Assembly: GCF_964019385.1 (NCBI RefSeq)
Contig: NC_088654.1
Location: 22,953,214-23,017,213, forward strand
DNA from: Sycon ciliatum
Lineage: Eukaryota > Porifera > Calcarea > Leucosolenida > Sycettidae
Length of the DNA: 64,000 bases
Direction of reading: 5' to 3'
Under the pieces are notes generated by a model. It saw only the letters and a list, made by a program, of their open reading frames with translations, had not been told where the DNA came from and did not search any database. The position numbers were made by a program, and so were the translations under genes. Position 1 is the stretch's first letter, and every line of letters begins with the position of its first letter. This document shows positions 46,915 through 58,690 of the stretch, piece by piece.

Positions 46915-48262
46915 GTACATGTACTTCAAGTATGTGTGTGTGTCAATGTGCATGCATGCATACAGATGCACCACCACCATGCCACACTGTATACAGTCAA
47001 TAATGAGTCATACACTATCATCACGGATCAGTAACTCATTCTTGTTACCACCATCACAGATCTACCTAAGGCCGCGGTCACACCAAACAAGCCGTTTTCA
47101 GCTTGTGCTGAAAGTGGCTTGTGCTGAATGAAGCGGTTGGTCACATCGACCCAAGGATCCACTGAATTTGTTTTGCGTGCTGTAGAGGTTTTTTCTTCGC
47201 GTTCATTTTTGAATTTTGATTTTTTTGAATTTCGAATTATTTTGATTTTCTGTTGAACATGTACGTGGCAATCAGCAGAGTTTTGGTACTGGGAGCTTCA
47301 ATTGCCACATTGGAATCAGGGTGCTTGTTCTGGGGTTGAAAAATTGAGGGAGGTTGAGCTTGGAGTGCAGCTATGGATCCTAACTAGACTCCGTGCCATT
47401 GTCTGCATCTTGCTCTGCACGCACATCATGGTGCGCATGCTTCTATCGCACAATTGTCTCCCTTTTCTGACGCTGCCGAACCAAATCGTACCTCGTAGAA
47501 AGCGCACAAGGAAAGATGACGACAACACACAGCAGGCAATGAGAGAAGTTGGACAAACAACGAAACAAACAACGAAAGCCGGAGAATTTCAGAACACGAT
47601 GCATCGATGGCAAGGTGCTCTTTGAATTTGCAGGAGTTTGTTTTTCCCGCCACTGTGCTAGGATGGCTGAAAGTGGCTGAATCCATTCAGCGCTTTGAAA
47701 ATGGCTGACTGTTGAAAATGGCTGAAGCCGAAAATTCAGCCATTTCTGTAGCAACGATGACGTCAAAAAGTGCTTTTTCCGCTGAATGGCTGAATCGCGC
47801 TTGGTGTGACCGCGGCCAAACCACACTGTATCTCAGTGTGTTCCCATGGTTACTGAGTGCCATTGGTCTACCTAAACAAATGGTACCTCATTGTGTTCCC
47901 ATGGTTACTGCCACAGGTCAACACGCCAGTTCTTCTGGGCCTTACCCGATGCACTCACCTTGATGGTATTCCTCATCATGCTGCTAGCTCCACGCATCTA
48001 CCTTCCTCTCTACTTGGTCTTGTTTGAGTATATCTGGCATTGCGCACCAGTACACCTGTTCACACCGCTGGGGGTAAGAGCTAGCATATATCTAGCATAC
48101 ATCTAGCACTGTCCAGTTGTATTTGTGAGGTTTTTGTACAGGCGTGTGCTGGTTTGGCGCAGTACTTACATTGACCTGATGGAGAGGGAGAGAAGGTCTG
48201 TGCTAATTCCAAACCAGTCCAGATGTTGCGATGGCAGCTGTTATGTTAATCTCTAACGTATG

Positions 48263-48325
<63 letters not shown>

Positions 48326-50180
48326 ATCTAGGACAACGGCACACGGCAATGGTACGGGGCCACCGGCGGTGCTTCGTATGTACCCCAGTACGCCGGCTGG
48401 GTCATCTACGTACTGGCTTCCCTGGTGCCAAGACTTGGATGGATGCTGTTCTTCACTACACCAAACTCGTTCGGCAGCATCATACCGGAAGGCTATCTCG
48501 TCTTCACATTCATCATGGACGTGAGCATGCATTTGGGCTACCTGTATGACATTGGGGATACGACGCGAGGTGACCCGTTTGAAGTGATCTATGTGCTGCT
48601 CAATGCCACCAAGAAGAGTGTTCTTGAGATCCTGGACCTGGAGGCTATAATGAATTCCATGGGTTCTGTAAGTAATGGAGTGAGATCCTCGTGATCCAGA
48701 ACACGGAGAATTAAATTACCGTATTTTACTACAGGTCCTCCCTCGTTAGTAGATAATCTCTGGGCCATCGAAAAAGTTATCTTATAACGAGACTTATCTT
48801 GTAGCAGGACTTGCAGCTAAAGGTGAAATAGGCACTACTTCGTACTTACCGGGGCTACCCTCGATACAACATAAATTATCGATGCTTCAACTCGTTATAA
48901 GATAATTGAAAATCTCCAAGTTACTCCAACATAACTCTTCCTTGGATGCAAAGGCTCGTCCATATTCACGAATACATAGACATAATACGTTTCCTCTTTC
49001 TGCTTTATCCTACGTGTTTTGGCCTTGGTCCTGCATGGTCAATATTATCTTATACTGAGGGTTTGGCACTCCAGGGACCTGGGCAAAGGGTCGTTATAAC
49101 GAATTTTATGTACTAACGGATTATGTTGTAACCGGACCTGTAAACAGTTGTATAGACCACGTTTCGCCAGGGGACTTCAGATTTCTATTTACTAACGGGG
49201 TTTATGTACATACCGGACTCGTTATAATGAGGGAGGACCTGTACTCCCTGATGCAGAATAAGACCTCTACTGACACTAACGTTCTAGTTGGTGAATAGTT
49301 GACGTAGTCGGAGACAATAATACGATCTAGGTTTAACAAATACATGGTCTCCTTACATTCTTTTAATGGTTCTCTTCCGTGTGTGTGTATGTGTGTGTGT
49401 GTTTGTGTGTATGTGTATGTGTATGTGTGTGTGTGTGTGGGGGGGGGGGGGGTGTGGGTGTGGGTGTGTGTATGTGTACATGTGTGTGTATGTGTATATG
49501 TGCATGCATGTGTGTACATGTGGGTGAGTGTTGGCTGGCTGTTTCTCTGCGCACAGCTGCAAGGCACCATGGGCAACGAGACGTATTTCCTGTGGAGTTT
49601 TCTCGTGATGGGCGCTGTCACCGTACACTTAGTCCTGACCACGCTGGAAGTCTACTACCGGCGTCGTGGTCTCTGGAATCTGACATCACTTCGCACACTG
49701 GTCACGTCAACCGATGCAGAGCAGAATAGATATGGCCGATGCTCCACTCTTTTTCTCGTTGTCTATCTGCTGCTGTCGCTGGTTGCCGACATGGTCATAT
49801 TCAGCGTTCGGCTGCTCATTGCGTTCGACATGAATGGCATCATCTCGCCGTTCATCTACAAGAACCTGTACTACATAATCGTCAACCTATGCTACATGCA
49901 CAGTCTGTTTGTACTGCTGGTGCAAGCGGAGGAGCTCAAGGCCGGCTGGATCGCACCGGCAGCCAGTGTGAGCAGCGTGAGAAGTTTGAGCAGTGCACGC
50001 ACCACGCCAGATGCGTTGGACGGCTCAAGCGTTCCAGCGACAGGCCTCTTCCTGGTCGGTGCTTCCGCCGGGACCACGAGGAGAGAGTTCGTCACGTCTT
50101 CTGCTACTTCTGCACCTTCTCCAGTGGCTCCTGCTGCACATCGAGAACGTCTCTTCCGCGAGTTTGAGCTCAATGAATAG
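46401..50180 (+). CDS. Multi-pass membrane protein, gene 1 (four coding exons)
   Basis: Joining 46,401-46,678, 47,917-48,073, 48,332-48,667 and 49,557-50,180 gives one open frame of 464 codons plus stop, with GT-AG introns in phases 2, 0 and 0. The product starts with an Ala-rich segment (residues 1-21), then has hydrophobic spans near 62-80, 101-123, 165-186, 197-217, 267-288, 319-346 and 356-379, and a Ser/Ala-rich tail of about 85 residues. An amphipathic region with [20 protein letters not shown] lies between spans 4 and 5. No signal peptide is evident, and the charged N-terminus suggests a cytosolic start. It is a clear paralogue of gene 2 (54,653-61,557). I cannot name the family; the layout loosely recalls TMEM26-type proteins, which is a guess. 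The ATG is in good context (G at +4). Confidence 0.8.
46740..46912. repeat. TG/poly-G microsatellites in gene 1 intron 1
   Basis: Runs of TG alternate with poly-G tracts of up to 17 G, followed by a further TG run of about 54 bp. Confidence 0.9.
47070..47817. mobile_element. PIF/Harbinger-like element in gene 1 intron 1
   Basis: A 748-bp insertion has perfect 17-bp inverted ends GGCCGCGGTCACACCAA. It is flanked by TAA on the left and AAA on the right. The subterminal regions repeat GCTGAAAGTGGCT-type motifs. No transposase frame is convincing. Confidence 0.7.
47917..48073 (+). CDS. Gene 1 exon 2
   Basis: The acceptor is CCACAG and the donor is GGG|GTAAGA. It encodes the second hydrophobic span ([20 protein letters not shown]) and a loop. 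It aligns with gene 2 exon 3, including the shared PRI motif after the span. Confidence 0.75.
48266..48324. repeat. (TG)n next to the exon 3 acceptor of gene 1
   Basis: About 59 bp of uninterrupted TG occupies the place where the branch point and pyrimidine tract would be; only TGCATCTAG-like sequence lies between it and the splice site at 48,331. Confidence 0.9.
48332..48667 (+). CDS. Gene 1 exon 3
   Basis: 336 nt, phase 0 at both ends, exactly the length of gene 2 exon 4. It encodes spans 3 and 4 and the conserved [20 protein letters not shown] region. The donor is TCT|GTAAGT. Confidence 0.85.
48732..49241. mobile_element. pogo/Tigger-like element in gene 1 intron 3
   Basis: 510 bp between TA dinucleotides, with inverted ends CAGGTCCTCCCTCGTTA and TAATGAGGGAGGACCTG. 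Subterminal repeats of CGTTATAAC-type motifs recur. It is non-coding. Confidence 0.8.
49376..49524. repeat. TG-rich microsatellite upstream of exon 4 of gene 1
   Basis: Interrupted TG and TATG runs with a 14-G tract end about 35 bp before the splice acceptor at 49,556. Confidence 0.9.
49557..50180 (+). CDS. Gene 1 exon 4 (terminal)
   Basis: The acceptor is TCTCTGCGCACAG. It encodes spans 5-7 ([60 protein letters not shown]) and an 85-residue hydrophilic tail that gene 2 lacks. Confidence 0.85.
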   Translation: MQGTMGNETYFLWSFLVMGAVTVHLVLTTLEVYYRRRGLWNLTSLRTLVTSTDAEQNRYGRCSTLFLVVYLLLSLVADMVIFSVRLLIAFDMNGIISPFIYKNLYYIIVNLCYMHSLFVLLVQAEELKAGWIAPAASVSSVRSLSSARTTPDALDGSSVPATGLFLVGASAGTTRREFVTSSATSAPSPVAPAAHRERLFREFELNE

Positions 50181-50961
50181 TGCTGCTGCTTTTTGTCAAC
50201 AGCAAACACAATGACATGGTTCTACAAGTTGATCTCATACCCACATCCATCATTGCGGCTATTAAGTTAGCCCATTGCGCAATGATGTAATTTGTACCGC
50301 GAACACCGCGAACACCCCACACAGCCACCTGGGCGTGGTCGTCCGGGGTGCTGAGCAGTTCATCCCTGATCTCAGCGCACTCACATGCATTACTCATTCA
50401 ATCCATATTTGGCAATGCGCAATGAGCTTATTGCTTTGTAGCCTAGTAGCTCCACTGTGAACATTGACCACGGACTCAGTGAAGGGATGCATGAGCCGCA
50501 GTGAAACCAAGCACACTCTAACAATCACACTGGCATAACTCCACAACCGTCAAGATCACGGTCGAATCATCACAAGGAACGCCGCAGCGTGTCACGCTAC
50601 TGCTTCGTTGCAGAAGAGAGTGGATTTGAATGCACAGACCGAATGAACTGAACATGACCTCAATAGGCGCCGCCAAGAAACATTACTTCTTGACAACTGC
50701 TTTGCAGCTGCTGGTTGAAGGAGTTGTACCTGACCAGTAGAGTCAACTGCATGGCCGGCAGCACAGGATTGTAGTCTGCAGTAGGTAGATCTAACCCCCG
50801 ATCATAGTCATTGATCTCTCGTATACCGTCATTCCCAGCTTATTAATTTGAGTTACGTCCATTCCCTACTATTATGTTTTCATTATTCTATTGCTTTGGA
50901 GAGACTCTCAAGATGGGTACTAATATAGGCATCCATTTGCCTCTGATCTGGAGAATCCGTA

Positions 50962-50967
50962 AATAAA
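50962..50967 (+). promoter_or_regulatory. Candidate polyadenylation signal for gene 1
   Basis: An AATAAA lies 782 bp after the stop codon. The intervening 50,181-50,961 shows no other gene. Use of this signal is inferred from position only. Confidence 0.35.
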
Positions 50968-51285
50968 CAATACACGACTAAAGCCGAATTTTGGGTTGTC
51001 TTTTTACCACTTCCTGGTTTCATGCAATTGGCTTTGTGAATAGACGCGTTCTCAAGTAATAACGCTGCTATGTTTTTAAATAGTATCTACCACACACTGT
51101 GTCATGTTGTAGTGACAGTACTACCCAGAGTGAGAGTGAGATATACTCCGGGCTGCAAGATTATTACATTAGTAATTTATCACAATGTATTACAAATAAT
51201 CAATCATGTAGATCTACTAGTGCTAGCGCTAAAATCATGTACATCATCAACCTTACTATAACTACTACAGTACTTCTACTAGTAT

Positions 51286-51334
51286 CAAGAGTACATAACC
51301 CAGGGGTTATGTACTCTTGGTGTATGTACTCTTG
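51286..51334. mobile_element. Minimal CAAGAGT-family MITE, 49 bp
   Basis: A 7-bp direct repeat CTAGTAT flanks it (51,279-51,285 and 51,335-51,341). It begins with CAAGAGTACATAACCC, immediately followed after two bases by its perfect inverse, and ends with a further GTACTCTTG. It therefore consists of little more than terminal repeats. Confidence 0.75.
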
Positions 51335-51658
51335 CTAGTATCTACTCCACTCTTATCGTGTCTCGAGGCTCAAGTCTACACTGTAGATCTAGTACATGTA
51401 GTGTGAAGCTCCGCCAAATCTTGGTGCGAGCTGCCTCCAGTGGCTGCTGCAGATTCAGCCACTGATCCAAGGGTGAATGTAATCAGATGAACTCAGGATG
51501 CCGCTGCGTTGCAATCACTTCCTTCGAAATCTCGTCTCGAGTAGAAGAACTGTGTGAACATGGCGGGTTCTGCTTCGTTGTTCGCTAGGAAGTCATGGCC
51601 TACCGGAAATCCAGGTACGTGTAGTTTTGGTAGTGGGGAACCTGACTATTGCTATGGC

Positions 51659-51971
51659 CAAGAGTAGATAAACAAGAGTGTGCAACTCCGGATGGATTGG
51701 CCCACGGCGGAATTTTTTGTTGACGTAATCTTTTCGACGACGCACGCGCTGCGAGCCTTTTGCCGTTTTGGAGAGTTTTCCCTCGTGCACTTGGCTGGGC
51801 TTTACACTACAAGGTCGGTGCCCAGCACGTGCTCTCACACTGCTCTGCGCGGCAAAGCCGCGTTTCTCTGAAAAAAGGTGACGTAAACAAAAAATTCCGC
51901 CGTGGGCGCGGGGTATCTGCAGATTGTGCAGGAGAGATCCGGAGTTGCACACTCTTGTTTATCTACTCTTG
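51659..51971. mobile_element. CAAGAGT-family MITE, 313 bp
   Basis: A 7-bp direct repeat CTATGGC flanks it (51,652-51,658 and 51,972-51,978). Inverted arms start CAAGAGTAGATAAACAAGAG and include GTGTGCAACTCCGGAT; a second inverted block (CCCACGGCGGAATTTTTTGT) lies further in. There is no transposase frame. Confidence 0.85.
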
Positions 51972-51978
51972 CTATGGC

Positions 51979-52733
51979 AGTATTGGTACACCAATACCGA
52001 AAGCATGCAAGACCATGGATCAAGACTCGCCTGCCGAAAATACTTTTACTAGGTGAGGCGTTGCTGTTGCTCTTCCTTCTCTGGCATTCCACTGCGCAGC
52101 AGACCATGCATGGCAGACGGCAGTGCGTTTGAGACTGAGTACCAACTGAAAACGGAACTGAGGAAAGATGGTTCTCTGGTCGAACGCTTTTGCTTGTGTC
52201 CGCTCCTCTCTAGCGTCCGCTCTCCAGAGTCCTGTGCCTGCAAGGTGCGCTAGGCATGTCCACATACAACGTCGTGGAGCGCAAGTCCATGCGACAAAGA
52301 CACGTCCCGAAGGCAAAGCTTCATGTGGGAGTGCAATGCAGACCACGAAGTACCGTCCGATACTGCCATGCAGTCCTGGACATGCGAACGCAAGGACGAC
52401 GACGATCGTGAGAATTGTCAGCAGTGGTTTATCCCGTCACTAGCGTGTGTCGTGCTTAGGTTTGCGGGTGTTGCCGAAAGCTAGCGCACAGCAGTGGGTA
52501 CGGCAGCGCAACTTGGCAGAGGACGGGGAGAGAAAATCCACCACCAAGCAGGGACAGCTCAACCATTATTGATTTTCTCAACCGAAAAGTTGCCGCTCCG
52601 TAGCTTCGGAGGAGTTGTTTCATGGAGCTTGTCGAGATTTGTCTGTAAGTTTGCAATCCATGGTCCCGCTGCACGGGCCATTCGCAGTAGACTAGTCCTG
52701 TGTTTCGTCGCTGTTGAATTGGTATCAGTATGT
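51979..52733. other. Intergenic stretch without recognisable gene
   Basis: Several short overlapping frames exist on both strands but none has family motifs or paired splice sites. I see nothing supportable in it. Confidence 0.4.
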
Positions 52734-52734
<1 letters not shown>

Positions 52735-52783
<49 letters not shown>

Positions 52784-53031
52784 ATGCCGGAGTATGTGGT
52801 GTGATGTGTGTGCGGGAAAAATAAAATAAAAAGACCAAAAAGTAGGGATTCACTGGCCAGAAAAAAGCCACTTCAAAGCTGTGTGGTGTAGACCAGGCTG
52901 AATAGTGGTGGTCAATTCTTCAGCCTTGCAAGCTGTTGAATGGTGCAATCCCAGCACAAGTTGCTATGGCTTCTGCTGTAGCATCGCTATCATCGCCTCT
53001 GGCGATGGGCGTCCAATGGTCAATGGTCAAT

Positions 53032-53093
<62 letters not shown>
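52735..53093. repeat. Two TG microsatellites with a paralogue of the window start between them
   Basis: TG runs at 52,735-52,782 and 53,033-53,093 bracket a segment that matches 36-290. The segment contains no recognisable gene. Confidence 0.75.
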
Positions 53094-53095
<2 letters not shown>

Positions 53096-53418
53096 GTGTT
53101 CTGATGAGTGCGGCGGTTTCATTGATGGTGGCGGAGTCTGGTTCGTTTGCGTGTGTGTATGTGCATGCGCACACACGTTTGTATCTGTGGGAGGGGGCGG
53201 GGGGCTCTTGTGATGAAGTTGTATACACTTCGAGTCCGACATGGCAGCACAAAAGGTTGCTGTTTCTCTTTGATTGAGAATGGATAATACTAGAATTATC
53301 TGCAATCTACAGTCAACCTTGCGAATGATGTACCTCAATCGGGCACAAACAAGTGTTGTTATTTGTCACAGGGGTATCGGAAGGTATTTTAGGGTGGTAA
53401 GGTGAACCACCTGAAGTA

Positions 53419-53608
53419 CAGTCAACTTCGCGTATAACGACACTCGGCGGGGCATCAGAAAAGTGACCTTATTCGCGAAGTGTCTTTATACCCGAAGTCT
53501 CCGATGATTATATGTATTACAGTTAGATGGGACTTTGCTCTGGGCATGTAAATTCTATTGTTATCCGCGAATTTTTATATCCGCAGTCGTTATTAGCGAA
53601 GTTGACTA
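53419..53608. mobile_element. pogo-like MITE
   Basis: The ends CAGTCAACTTCGCGTATAAC and GTTATTAGCGAAGTTGACT are imperfect inverted repeats; the left end follows TA. Its interior repeats TTATATCCGC-like motifs. Confidence 0.65.
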
Positions 53609-53689
53609 CAATTTACTCGTGGAGTAAGGGTGGCTCCTCTGAAAAATTTCGAAATTTAGAGCATAAAACAATGCCTTTTATTGATTCCC

Positions 53690-53767
53690 AGGGTAGAGCT
53701 ATCATGCCCGGGACAAACAGTGGTACGGTCAATACCGTAGTGCCCGTAGCATGCCCGACGCCCCTGT
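53690..53767. repeat. Fragment related to a repeat in gene 2 intron 2
   Basis: GGTACGGTCAATACCGTAG here is the inverse of a stretch at 57,374-57,391, and the GACGCCCCTG end is the inverse of CAGGGGCGTC at 56,837. Both pieces seem to derive from one TE family with CAGGGGCG termini, perhaps hAT-like. Confidence 0.45.
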
Positions 53768-54297
53768 GTGAGGTTGGAAGCATGCAGTCAAATGATTACT
53801 ACAGTCTGCAGTTCTGCTCAATGAAATCCGATCAAGTGAGTCCAGTGCATTAGAACACTGGGCTGTGTGAGCTGGTGCAGGGCGCAAACTTGACTCAGGC
53901 TATCGGATGTCATTGAGCAGTACTGGAAGTCAGAAGATAGTGCCGTTATTCGCAAGTTTTAAACCCAAACGGTTGAAAGCTGTTACTCATAACGTTGATT
54001 TCACATGAAAAGGCATTGCTGTTTAGTTTCACTTTGTTGCACTGTGTCGTCCCTGATGAATGTGATGATAAATCAACAAATCATGTGACTTTGGCCCGGT
54101 TTGGGCAGGCCTGATGATAATGGAATGGTGAGTTTAACTTGTGTGTGTAAACTATAGGCTTGAAAGTATACCCGTTGAAATGTTCAGGATGTTGCTGTTT
54201 GCGGAAGCTGATGTTTGCCAATCTTCTAAGTGTTTCTACAGGAATGTTCTGCAATTCCGCCTTCATGCTGTATCTCTAAAACTAATTGTTTCTGTTT

Positions 54298-54508
54298 GTG
54301 GTGTGTTGCTGTGGTGTGTCGTTGTGATGGTGTGTCATTGTGGTGGTGTGTCGTTGTGATGGTGTGTCGTTGTGGTGGTGTGTCGTTGTGGTGTGTCGTG
54401 GTGTGTCGTTGTGGTGTGTCGTTGTGGTGTGTCGTTGTGGTGTGTCGTGGTGTGTCGTTGTGGTGTGTCGTTGTGGCGTGTTGCTGTGGTGTGTTGCTGT
54501 GGCGTGCC
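54298..54508. repeat. GTGTGTCGTTGTGGT minisatellite
   Basis: About 210 bp of imperfect repeats of GTGGTGTGTCGTT and variants lies about 150 bp upstream of the gene 2 start codon. Long open frames across it on both strands are a product of repetition. Confidence 0.9.
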
Positions 54509-54652
54509 CTTTTTCTCTTGGGTGAGGTTTGCTTGCTGCCCGCATATTCATGCACTGTGCTCCGTCGGTACTGTGAGTCCCTGACCGACTGCATGACAGC
54601 CAACACATGTAACCAAGCACAGTGACGCCATCATTTTGAAAGTTAGTTAAAG

Positions 54653-54689
54653 ATGTGCGGAGACACAAGTACAGCTACTGAAATTGACG
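54653..54689 (+). CDS. Gene 2 exon 1
   Basis: It encodes MCGDTSTATEID plus one base, then the donor G|GTAAGC (phase 1). The junction with exon 2 restores an Asp and continues into IESL, matching the DVES of gene 1. The exon is short, so it rests on this fit. Confidence 0.6.
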
Positions 54690-57600
54690 GTAAGCTTGTC
54701 AAAGTGTGTACTAGGGATTTTGTCGTGATCGCCTTTACGAGTACATGCAATCCTCAAGACAGCATACACTCATTGCTCGTTTATCCGGGCGGTCCGGGAC
54801 CAAGCACTGCCCGTAACTTTGAAATGTCCGTAACTCCGAATCACACACATGTTGATGGGGAAAGACCATAGATATGACATGTGACGTCGCTATTTCCACA
54901 GAAGTGACAAAAGAGTTGTAATATTTCCACTACGAGACTCGCTCAAAGGGCGCCGGGCAGACCAAAGTGCCCATAACTGTGGGATCCGGATAACCGAGGT
55001 ATGGGTGTGCCTGGTATTGTTTGTGATTTTCGGGAGAGGGGCTGAATCGTAAACTTTGGACTTCGCAAACTTGCGCCGTGTAACGTAAAGCTTAGCGTGT
55101 GGCAACGGTGTTCCACGAGCTTTTGCCATCGTGTAGCCGTTGCTTCTGAGAAACTGCAAAATTTAGTGAACCGAATATTCACGGTTTATGGTTTGCACTT
55201 CACCGTGACTTTGTGATAGCTGATGACGTATGCGGACATCTGGGCCCGAGGTCAGCTAAAAAATGTCCCTGGGGTTTCGTAATTTTTTGGAGACGTTATG
55301 GAAAATTGTTTCTGTCTACCGCGTTCATGCTGTGCTTCGTTCATCAGCCGTTGGCGATAGCATCTTGTCGAACCTTGTTCTCACACTTGTTCGGTGTTCT
55401 ACTTCAAGCAGCTGGAGGGTAAAGTGACAACTTCTGGAATATTGTTTTTGAAAATGTTCACTCCAAGACGTTTTAGCTGACTGTGGTCCATTTTTTCCGT
55501 TGCACTCGCGCAGCTAGTGCCTAGAGATTTCTTCCTACAAACACATTGCATGTGTATGCACTCTGGATCCATGCCACACACTCTGTGTGTCCATTGAAGT
55601 GGGCACGTTTTGGGCATGTTGACGCAAGTCTTAACCAACGTTCCTGCCCCATCGTGGCCTGATCTTTCTTAGGTCGAAATATGCCGGTAAGAAAAGCAGG
55701 AACTGTATGGGAAATACATTGCGTGCATGTGCACTTGTGTATGAATCATTACATTCCGACCCGTACCTTGTGGTACTTGGTGTTGCTCTTGTATCACTAT
55801 GGCCAAGATGTTGAAGAGTGGGTTGAATGTGGGTTTGGGCCAACTCTGTTCCTGATATGTCAGTTCACTGCGCCTGTCTTGCTCCCTCCCCCTCCCCCCC
55901 TAACTTTTCTTTCTTTTTTAACTTTTCGTGCGAGCTCCCGTACGACAATGCGTAGCCTGAGCCGCGTGCGGTTCGAAAGCCCATTCCGGATAATCGCATG
56001 ATAGGATAACGACGGTGGGATAATCAATGTTCAACTGTAGTACATAGTACAGTTTTCCGTGACGTCTATGGCCTATTCACCAGTGCTCACACTCTGTACC
56101 CATGAAAAACCTACGTTCAGTATTGGTATTATTTTGAATCTCAGCTGATGGGATCAGATGTGCACTGTCGCTCTCACCAATCTTATTCTTGTCACAGTCT
56201 TGGAGTCTTGTCGATCCTGCTATAAAAAATCTAATTTATCTTCAAGGTGTCTGTAGCTAATTTAGATCTAGAAATATGCGTTGGCAAGCAAGTGGAAGAT
56301 AACCGGATGTGTGGTATGCGCTGACAGAGAATATTATGAACTTAGAACCTAGTTGGAACAATCAACTTCAAGAGAATAATGTTTGCAATAACAGGGAGAT
56401 ATTTGTACAACATCCCGGAAAGTGTGAAACACATGTGTTTACAAGGTGCAAATATCAGGAACCGGTGTGACGTCAGCATGGCTGTATTCTACTCCTGATT
56501 TGTTCTTGTTCAGACATAGAATCCCTGAGTGCTAACTGGATTTGGGCGAAGGACATCATCAGCGGACGCGATACGATTCCGCCGCTCGTTTCCAGCGACC
56601 CGCCAAACATCACGTCGTGCGGCAACTGGGTACGCGACGTATCACGAGTATTGCTTCTCATCTCCTTCGTCTGCCAGATCAGCTACTTCCAGTACGTGTT
56701 CACGTACTACGTGGAGAACAATGCTGCAGTGTAAGTTGCTACCTTTAAAAGGTCATATACTTCATGGACTGCATGGACTGCATGAAGTGTGGGATTCAGG
56801 GGTGTACAGGGACTTAGATACATACACATAGACTGTGCAGGGGCGTCGGACACGGTACGGTCCAACGCCGTCACAGCCGGGGCGGCTGGGGCGGCTGAGG
56901 CCGCCCCACTTTTTCGGCCTTTTTTTTCGGAGCACACTGCAACAATGATCGATGATAGCAGCTCAGCGCAAACGTGGCAAATCCTTGTCCCCGATCGTGT
57001 TTTTTTGCAGAAACAAAACAGCCTTTCATTGCAGTTACACTGAAATGGCACCAATTCAAATGCCTGGAAATGCTTGCAATTGGCTTCAATTTTATTTTTT
57101 TCCCGGGGGACGACCCCGGACCCCCTTCCATGGCCGCCTCACCTCCAAAGTCGGTGCGACGGGTAATGTTTGTCCCCGATCGTAGCGTCTGCAAGGTTTT
57201 TTGCAGGATCAAAAAGTCTTTCATTTTAGTTACATGTACACTGAAATGGCACCAAATGCCCGGAAATGCTTGCAATTGGCTTCAATTTTTGAATTTTTTC
57301 CCGGGGGACGACCCCGGACCCCCTTCCATGGCCACCCCACCTCCAAAGTCGGTGCGACGGGCCTGCGGTCACTACGGTATTGACCGTACCACTTTTTGCC
57401 CCAGGTACCCCGTGAATCAATAAAGTACACTGATCTGGGATCTAAAATTCCAAAATTTCCGGCTCAGCCACCTCTCCCCCACGAGTAAACTGTACTTCAG
57501 ATGGCTGACCGTACCACACTAAAATACCTTCTGAAGTCTCTGCAGTGTGCATGGGGTGTTGGACTCAGAGGTACTCAGAGGTACACAGGGACTTAGACAC

Positions 57601-58606
57601 TTGAACGTACGATGACACACCAGTGCAGGTCCAGTTAGATGATTCAAACTGTATTCTGTCTGTCTGCCTGCCTGCATGTCTATCCGCCTGTCTGTCTGCC
57701 TGCCTGCATGTCTGCCTGTCTGTCTGAGAAAGGTAACTAGACCATTGTACAGAAGGGCGGAAGTGATCACGACTGAGTTGACGTTTCGACCATACTAGTC
57801 TTCTTGAGAAAGAACGCCATGATCACTTCTGTCCATCTGTGCAGTGGTCCAGTCACATTTCTTGTACGTGCTACTTTCTTGATGGGATCAAGTGCCGTTT
57901 TGTCACCGTTAAGGTCGGCAACTGCCTCCCAGCTTGCCTGGCTGCTTGTATGACTGGGTGTCCGTCCGTCCGTCCGTCCGTCCGCCCGTCCGCCCGCCCG
58001 TCCGTCCGTCCGTCCGTCCGTCCGTCCGTCCGTCCGTCCGTCCGTCCGTCCGTCCGTCCGTCCGTCCGTCCGTCCGTCCGTCCGTCCGTCCGTCCGTCCG
58101 TCCGTCCGTCCGTCCGTCCGTCCGTCCGTCCGTCCGTTTGTCCGTCTGTCCGTCTGTCTGTCTGTCTGTCTATCTCGTGCACACACATGTCCTTGTGTGT
58201 GCATGTGTGTGTGCGTGCGTGCGTGCGTGCATGTGTGCGTGTGTGTGTGGGTGTGGGCGTGCGTGCGTGTGCGTGTGTGTGTGTGTGCGTGTGTGTGAAT
58301 GCTTCTCTGCATAACTCCTCTCCTCTCCTTCTTTTCTGCATATCTGTACTGACTGTGTGTGGCAGGAGCAAGCTATACCCACTATGGGTAGTGACAATAG
58401 TCCTGTCACTGGGCACTATCATAGGATTACTGATAGTACCGCGCATCTTCACTTACAGTTGTATCGGCATGTGTAGCACGTCACGCCAGATTGGTACTGT
58501 CTTCCAGCCTCTCAATGTAAGACAGGACTTTGCGTTCAGTTCTGCTTATACACACAAACTCGTGTGTGTGCACATTAAATTTTGCATGCATGCATGCACA
58601 CACACA

Positions 58607-58690
<84 letters not shown>

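Noticed and set aside
46702..47034. Frames rich in Cys-Val or His-Thr here and near 8,790, 48,268, 49,379, 52,494, 53,027 and 61,000
   Set aside because: They arise from TG/CA microsatellites; no start, family motif or splice logic supports them.
54226..54668. Frames rich in Thr-His or Cys-Gly-Val on both strands
   Set aside because: They are products of the GTGTGTCGTTGTGGT minisatellite.
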